Positions 1 to 4,300 of a DNA stretch of 6,626 nt are shown here, one piece after another; positions within the stretch are counted from its first letter, which is position 1; every line of letters starts with the position of its first letter. The translations under genes and the position numbers were made by a program. A model generated the notes under the pieces. That model saw nothing but the letters and a program-made list of their open reading frames with translations, was not told where the DNA came from and made no database searches. The stretch spans positions 1 through 6,626 of the forward strand of contig JAAEOP010001248.1 of the NCBI GenBank assembly GCA_024223125.1, written 5' to 3'. Source of the stretch: Chloroflexota bacterium (GTDB lineage: Bacteria; Chloroflexota; Anaerolineae; Promineifilales; Promineifilaceae).

Positions 1-2
1 AA

Positions 3-2222
3 CCACAGCCAGGGGAAGACGGCCGTTTCACCCTCAGCCTGCGCAATGAAATTGGTAATATCATCGTTGAACGCACATTGCTTTCCCGCAACTTCAAACA
101 CAACGATAATTATACACTCTCCTTCCCTGCCCAGCCCCATTCAGCCGGACAGCGTTACTTTTTGCAACTGCGTGGTGATGCCGCCAATCAACTAACAGTG
201 TGGGGGTATGACCTGGATGTTTACAATGACGGCGCCTTGACGTTATTGAGTGATAGTGAGGCAGATGTGCCCGACACGGCCGTACAAGATTTACGCTTCA
301 TCACCCGTTACCAGTTAGCCCTGCCCGCAGCGGCCGCTATGTTAGGCCAACGTCTCTGGCAAGATGGGCTGATCATCCTCCTAACGCTGCTGTTTCTACC
401 CTTACCCGGTTTGCTGCTGATGCGCTTGCGACCGTTACGCTGGTCACGGTGGGACATCATGGCAAAATGGGGTGTGATTCTGGCGCTGGGCACGGCCGTA
501 TGGCCCCTCATCTGGCAGTTCTTTTCGTTGGCTGGCGGGCGCTTCAATGGCTGGCTTCTCTGGCTAACACTCATCGGTGGCTGGCTCCTCATCGGCATAC
601 AAATAATAAAACACCGCCCCTATCCTCCTTTCCCCCGCCCCCCTGCCTCCCTGCATCATGTCACCTTGTCAAAATGGCGCCGCGAACACACCTTCCTTCT
701 CATCCTCCTTCTCATCGGGCTGGCCGTGCGGCTGCTGGCCGTGCGCGACCTGGCCGCCGCCCCCTGGGTAGATGCCAGCCGCCACGCTCTCATCACGGCT
801 GTCATGGTCAACAACGGCCGTGTCATCACCAATTACGCCCCTTTTCTGCCGGTAGACCGCTTCCCGTACCATTACGGCTTCCACACCCTTTCCGCCAGCC
901 TCATGCTCATGAGCGGCTGGGAACTGCCCCGGCTGCTGCTGGTTTTGGGACAAGTGTTAAATGCGCTGATTCCGTTGACAGTGTACACGGCCGTGTGGCT
1001 GATGATCCGGCGACGACAAGCGGCATTATTAGCCGCTTTATTGGTCGCGCTGCCGTTTTACTTTCCGGCCTATTACGCCACTTGGGGCCGCTTTACCCAA
1101 TTGACAGCTATGCTAGTGATGCCCGTCTTATTGGCCTTTACCTGGCTGCTTGTTCGCGGTGCGAGACGGTGGCGACAGGCGTGGTGGGTGGTCAGTTTGC
1201 TGGCGGCCGCTCTGTTCTTAATTCATTTCCGTGTCTTTCTATTCTATGTGCCTTTTGTTGTTGTCCTCTGGCTGTTGAGTTGGGGAAGGCACGGCCGTTG
1301 GCTGCTGTTGAGCGCCGGATCGACCATACTTCTAACGCTGCCCCGGCTGATAACGCTCTGGAACACAACTAAACCTGTCAAAGTGGTCGCCAGTTCCATC
1401 CAAAATTACAATGAGTTTCCCATTGGCTATTTCAATGCCGGGTGGGATCGCGCCTTTATCTGGTTGGCGGCCGCAGCAGCATTCCTGCTTATTGGCGGCC
1501 TGTTGAAAAAGCGACTCTGGGTCATCCTGCCTCTGACACTGGTCTTGTGGATCAGCCTGCTTTTTCTGCTGTTGGCTGGAGATTATTTGGGGCTGCCCAC
1601 TACCTCATTGGTCAATCTGAACAGTATGTACATCACCCTATTTTTGCCGCTGGCTATTTTTTTGGCCGTGCATCTAGATCGCTTGTGGCGCTGGTTAAAA
1701 GGGTCTCATTGGATTGTGTTGTTGTTGGGATATGTGCTGGCGGGGGGGGTGATCACGGCCGTTACCCTATTCGGTATCCACCAGCAAATCAACATTCTCA
1801 ACCAGCAAACCATCCTTGTTCAACCGGAGGATCTCCCCGCGTTGGCCTGGCTGGAGGAAAATACGGCGCCGGACGCATTCATCGCCGTTAACAGTTGGCG
1901 TTGGTTGGGCCAAACTTGGGCCGGGTCAGATGGTGGGGCCTGGATTGTGCCTTTGACCAACCGCAGCAGCAGTACCCCCCCGGCCGATTATGATTATGAT
2001 GCTGACCTGTTTGCCACTGTGAAAACGTTTAATGAGAAAGCGACGGCCGTAACAGATTGGTCTGCTATGGAAACGGCCGTGTGGCTGCAAGAGCAAGGCA
2101 TCAGCCACATCTTCGTGGGCGCTCGTGGCGGTTTTTTTGATCCGGCCGCCTTAGCCAAAAATCCCAACCTAAAAATGGTTTATGGGCATGATGGGGTTTT
2201 TGTTTTTGAGATTGGAGATTAG
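3..2222 (+). CDS. Polytopic membrane protein, GT-C glycosyltransferase-like; 5' end outside the window
   Basis: The frame is open from the left edge and ends at TAG 2220-2222, so this is a 3' fragment of a larger gene. The TTG at 78 is an internal Leu codon, not a convincing start. Counting from that Leu, residues 1-80 (and the 25 visible before it) form a hydrophilic, beta-rich region, followed by about 13 hydrophobic segments between residues 96 and 567, many ending in Arg/Lys-rich turns. A loop at about 225-270 carries Asp232 and the motif YHYGFH, in the position where GT-C enzymes place catalytic acidic residues in an extracytoplasmic loop. Residues 575-714 form a soluble tail with the WLEENTAPDA pattern common after the membrane core of such proteins. 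Known of the family: GT-C proteins move sugars from polyprenyl-phosphate carriers. Inferred here: an envelope glycan role, substrate unknown. Nine ACGGCCGT octamers lie in this gene. It runs convergent to the LysR gene. Confidence 0.72.
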   Translation, partial: PQPGEDGRFTLSLRNEIGNIIVERTLLSRNFKHNDNYTLSFPAQPHSAGQRYFLQLRGDAANQLTVWGYDLDVYNDGALTLLSDSEADVPDTAVQDLRFITRYQLALPAAAAMLGQRLWQDGLIILLTLLFLPLPGLLLMRLRPLRWSRWDIMAKWGVILALGTAVWPLIWQFFSLAGGRFNGWLLWLTLIGGWLLIGIQIIKHRPYPPFPRPPASLHHVTLSKWRREHTFLLILLLIGLAVRLLAVRDLAAAPWVDASRHALITAVMVNNGRVITNYAPFLPVDRFPYHYGFHTLSASLMLMSGWELPRLLLVLGQVLNALIPLTVYTAVWLMIRRRQAALLAALLVALPFYFPAYYATWGRFTQLTAMLVMPVLLAFTWLLVRGARRWRQAWWVVSLLAAALFLIHFRVFLFYVPFVVVLWLLSWGRHGRWLLLSAGSTILLTLPRLITLWNTTKPVKVVASSIQNYNEFPIGYFNAGWDRAFIWLAAAAAFLLIGGLLKKRLWVILPLTLVLWISLLFLLLAGDYLGLPTTSLVNLNSMYITLFLPLAIFLAVHLDRLWRWLKGSHWIVLLLGYVLAGGVITAVTLFGIHQQINILNQQTILVQPEDLPALAWLEENTAPDAFIAVNSWRWLGQTWAGSDGGAWIVPLTNRSSSTPPADYDYDADLFATVKTFNEKATAVTDWSAMETAVWLQEQGISHIFVGARGGFFDPAALAKNPNLKMVYGHDGVFVFEIGD

Positions 2223-2273
2223 AGAAAGATATGTTGAAGTGGTATTCGTGACGAAAATCATTATTTACTGAAA

Positions 2274-3164
2274 TTATACGACAGATTGACGGCCGCTGTG
2301 CCAGACAGCCGCCACAATATCTACAAACGATTGCTCCAATTCAGTTAACTCCCGTTCGCGGCGAGTCATAAGAATAGCATCCCAATCGAATTTGAATTCG
2401 GGAACATCCAGTTCTACCAGACCAGATACGGCCGTTAACCGGCGTGGTAAAAAGGTAACACTATTCGGCAGTTGGGCCATAGGCAAAGCCGCCGCCAGGG
2501 GAACGCGCACCAGAGAACCGCTGGCTATACTCATTTGTCTTAAACTTTCCAGATAAGCGTCAAACGCTGCCCCCCAATGAATAACAATGATCTGAGAAGT
2601 CCACAAACTGGCCAGGGGTACGGCCGCACTGTCGGCCAGTTTATGCTCAGGCGACACGGCCGCTACCATCTCATCATGCAGCCGCAGCAGTGTGCGCGTT
2701 TGGGTGGCAAATCGGGGAAATGCGGCCGCCAACGCCAAGTTCACCACCCCATCTGTCAATTGACTGACGGCAAAATCAGAATGGCCGGCCTCGATGCTCA
2801 ACTCCACCTGAGGATGCGCCTGCCCAAACCGGTTTACCACCTCTGGCATTAAAGTTGAAGCCAACGAAAAAGGGCAGCAAACAGTCACCCGTCCGACATC
2901 GCCCGCTTTGGCCGCATGGACGGCCGTGCGTCCCGCATCCAAAATACCTAATGCCCGTTCCGCATAATCTATAAAGATTTTGCCCAACGGGGTTAACTGT
3001 ACCGGCCGCCGGTCACGCAAAAACAAGGAGACGCCCAAACTGTGTTCAAGCTGCTGAATTCGGGCGCTTAACGACGGCTGCGTTAAATTTAGTTTAGCGG
3101 CCGCATTGGTAAAACTACCTTCCCGTACAACGGCCAAAAATGCTTCTAATTGTCCCAATTCCAC
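2274..3164 (-). CDS. LysR-type transcriptional regulator
   Basis: A complete 296-residue protein, the usual LysR length. Residues 1-60 are the N-terminal winged helix-turn-helix: a helix-turn-helix at about 18-37 (FTNAAAKLNLTQPSLSARI) and the linker with LFLRDRRPVQLTPLG. Residues about 91-290 form the two-lobed periplasmic-binding-like effector domain, opening with GRVTVCCPFS and holding the typical region around HPQVELSIEAGHS. The start is GTG at 3164-3162, chosen because an AAGGAG Shine-Dalgarno lies 7 bases upstream and the family N-terminus begins exactly there. LysR proteins act as tetramers in the cytoplasm, bind T-N11-A dyads and often regulate themselves and a divergent gene. Here the nearest divergent gene is the methyltransferase at 3483, with a small minus-strand ORF between them. 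The inducer and targets cannot be deduced. The stop lies 51 bases from that of the convergent membrane-protein gene, with no clear terminator between. Confidence 0.95.
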   Translation of the reverse strand: MELGQLEAFLAVVREGSFTNAAAKLNLTQPSLSARIQQLEHSLGVSLFLRDRRPVQLTPLGKIFIDYAERALGILDAGRTAVHAAKAGDVGRVTVCCPFSLASTLMPEVVNRFGQAHPQVELSIEAGHSDFAVSQLTDGVVNLALAAAFPRFATQTRTLLRLHDEMVAAVSPEHKLADSAAVPLASLWTSQIIVIHWGAAFDAYLESLRQMSIASGSLVRVPLAAALPMAQLPNSVTFLPRRLTAVSGLVELDVPEFKFDWDAILMTRRERELTELEQSFVDIVAAVWHSGRQSVV

Positions 3165-3171
3165 GAATAGA

Positions 3172-3177
3172 CTCCTT
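3172..3177 (-). promoter_or_regulatory. Shine-Dalgarno AAGGAG that fixes the GTG start of the LysR gene
   Basis: On the minus strand AAGGAG stands 7 bases before GTG at 3164-3162. The frame stays open further upstream, so this site decides the start. Confidence 0.75.
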
Positions 3178-3226
3178 GTAAATGGTTGCTGGTGCTACCC
3201 ACTATCCACCAGCCACCATTTCAATT

Positions 3227-3244
3227 TTGCCTCAATTATGCCAA
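3227..3244. promoter_or_regulatory. Possible LysR-type operator dyad
   Basis: The 18 bases TTGCCTCAATTATGCCAA form an imperfect dyad centred on AATT: outer TTG/CAA match, and about 12 of 18 positions agree with the reverse complement. It lies 63-80 bases upstream of the LysR start, the usual place for an autoregulatory site of this family, which favours interrupted dyads with a T-N11-A core. A -10-like CATAAT (minus strand, 3240-3235) sits inside it, but no good -35 box accompanies that hexamer. It is a weak call because short dyads occur by chance in AT-rich DNA. Confidence 0.25.
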
Positions 3245-3288
3245 AGTCACAATATGTACAGGGAAAACGACCGTACTCCCACCCCCAA

Positions 3289-3420
3289 CTATGCTACAAC
3301 AACCTCGTTGATGACTTGTTCAGTCCCATCATCAAAGATCAATTTAACCATGTAATCGGCTACAATTTCATAATTTATGACATCGTAAAGTAGATAATCC
3401 TGTTCAACTAATATGCTCAT
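3289..3420 (-). CDS. Small ORF, 43 codons, DUF2442-like; short or truncated
   Basis: ATG at 3420-3418 to TAG at 3291-3289 encodes 43 residues. The centre (residues 20-35, about VADYMVKLIFDDGTEQ) resembles the strand-turn-strand core of DUF2442-type proteins, which typically show a dy.l.l.F.dG pattern. Those proteins usually run to about 80 residues or more and continue with a conserved Trp-Pro-Asn-Gly stretch, which is missing here, so this may be a truncated remnant or just a short homologue. A weak AAGG site lies 8 bases upstream of the ATG. The ORF is clearly richer in A+T than its neighbours and has no CGGCCG motif, which suits a foreign or decaying origin. It points the same way as the LysR gene, 124 bases ahead of it, and away from the methyltransferase. 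The function of DUF2442 is poorly understood. Coding status is uncertain. Confidence 0.4.
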   Translation of the reverse strand: MSILVEQDYLLYDVINYEIVADYMVKLIFDDGTEQVINEVVVA

Positions 3421-3430
3421 GTTCTATACC

Positions 3431-3460
3431 TTAAAAAAATTCTGGCATAGTATTGATAAT
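3431..3460 (+). promoter_or_regulatory. Candidate sigma-70-type promoter for the methyltransferase gene
   Basis: TTAAAA (3431-3436, 4 of 6 matches to TTGACA), an 18-base spacer and GATAAT (3455-3460, 5 of 6 matches to TATAAT) would start transcription near 3467, just before the Shine-Dalgarno. It lies in the 62-base AT-rich gap between the divergent small ORF and this gene. AT-rich DNA gives such matches easily, so it is tentative. Confidence 0.3.
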
Positions 3461-3470
3461 TTACCAACGA

Positions 3471-3476
3471 AAGGAG
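3471..3476 (+). promoter_or_regulatory. Shine-Dalgarno AAGGAG that fixes the methyltransferase start
   Basis: AAGGAG is 6 bases before ATG 3483-3485. It selects this ATG over the in-frame TTG at 3453, which would place the ribosome site inside the coding region. Confidence 0.85.
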
Positions 3477-3482
3477 ACACAT

Positions 3483-4244
3483 ATGAAACCAGAACAAGAT
3501 GCCTACGGCCGTGAAGTATACGACTTTTACCAGGGAGAAGCTGTAACCGAAATTGTGGAACGGGATGATGGCTTTATAGACATATCCAGTGGCCCGGCAG
3601 CCTATTTTGCACCGTATAAAGCGTGGTCGCCCATTCAGCAAACAGCAATTCAATTGGCACGCGGTCACTGCCTGGACATCGGCTGCGGGCCAGGACGAGT
3701 GTGTCTTTATTTGCAAGAAAAAGGGTTGGATGTGGTAGTGGGGATTGACAACTCACCATTGGCGATTCATACGGCGCGCCTGCGTGGGGTACACGATGCC
3801 CGGCTGCTGTCCATCACCCGCGCCAGCCGCAACACATTGGGAACCTATGACACCATCATCATGTTTGGCAACAACTTTGGTTTGTTTGGCAGCTACAAGC
3901 GGGCCAAATGGCTGCTGCGCCGCTTTTACAACATGACCAGTCGCGACGGCCGTATCCTGGCCGAAAGCCGCAATATTTATGACACCGACAACCCCGATCA
4001 CCTCGCCTTCCATGAACGCAACCGGGAGATGGGGCGCATGGCCGGGCAAATCCGCATCCGCATCCGTTACCGAACCCTCAAAGGCCCCTGGTTTGATTAT
4101 CTCATGGTCTCCCCGCAAGAAATGGCGGATATTGTGGCCGGAACAGGCTGGCAGATTAGCCGCTTGTTTGAAGAAGAGGGTGGGTCGAATTACACGGCCG
4201 TGTTAGAGAAAGCATGCCGAATTACCCGAAATTATTTACAATAG
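3483..4244 (+). CDS. Class I SAM-dependent methyltransferase
   Basis: The protein has 253 residues from the ATG behind a strong Shine-Dalgarno. It has the Rossmann-fold signatures of class I methyltransferases: motif I LDIGCGPG at residues 64-71 (SAM-binding Gly-rich loop), the acidic end of strand 2 at GID89N, and a motif IV-like stretch YDTIIMFGNNFGLFG at 122-136 after strand 4. Residues 1-60 are an N-terminal extension with many aromatic and acidic residues (VYDFYQGE, AAYFAPYKAW) that may cap the active site. The C-terminal third (160-253) has FHERNREMGRM and an Arg-rich strand RIRIRYR, then a domain end typical of the family. It would transfer a methyl group from SAM in the cytoplasm; the acceptor is not predictable, although the fold matches small-molecule methylases better than rRNA or DNA methylases because no NPPY-type motif is seen. 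Three ACGGCCGT octamers lie in the gene. The CHAT gene follows on the same strand after 56 bases. Confidence 0.88.
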   Translation: MKPEQDAYGREVYDFYQGEAVTEIVERDDGFIDISSGPAAYFAPYKAWSPIQQTAIQLARGHCLDIGCGPGRVCLYLQEKGLDVVVGIDNSPLAIHTARLRGVHDARLLSITRASRNTLGTYDTIIMFGNNFGLFGSYKRAKWLLRRFYNMTSRDGRILAESRNIYDTDNPDHLAFHERNREMGRMAGQIRIRIRYRTLKGPWFDYLMVSPQEMADIVAGTGWQISRLFEEEGGSNYTAVLEKACRITRNYLQ

Positions 4245-4300
4245 CCGGGCTGGTAAACGGTACGCATTGCTTAAACATAGAAAAATGATGGCATTGACCT

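Noticed and set aside
78..80. TTG at 78 as start of the membrane-protein gene
   Set aside because: The frame is open back to base 3 with continuous domain-like sequence and no Shine-Dalgarno before the TTG.
449..1372. Long plus-strand open frame of 307 codons inside the membrane-protein gene
   Set aside because: Its translation is rich in Arg, His and Pro without domain character, while the overlapping frame encodes clear membrane helices; it is a shadow frame of GC-rich DNA.
2223..2273. Bidirectional terminator between the convergent membrane-protein and LysR genes
   Set aside because: The 51 bases are AT-rich but contain no convincing inverted repeat.
3453..3455. TTG at 3453 as start of the methyltransferase
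   Set aside because: It has no ribosome site, and the strong AAGGAG at 3471-3476 serves the ATG at 3483.
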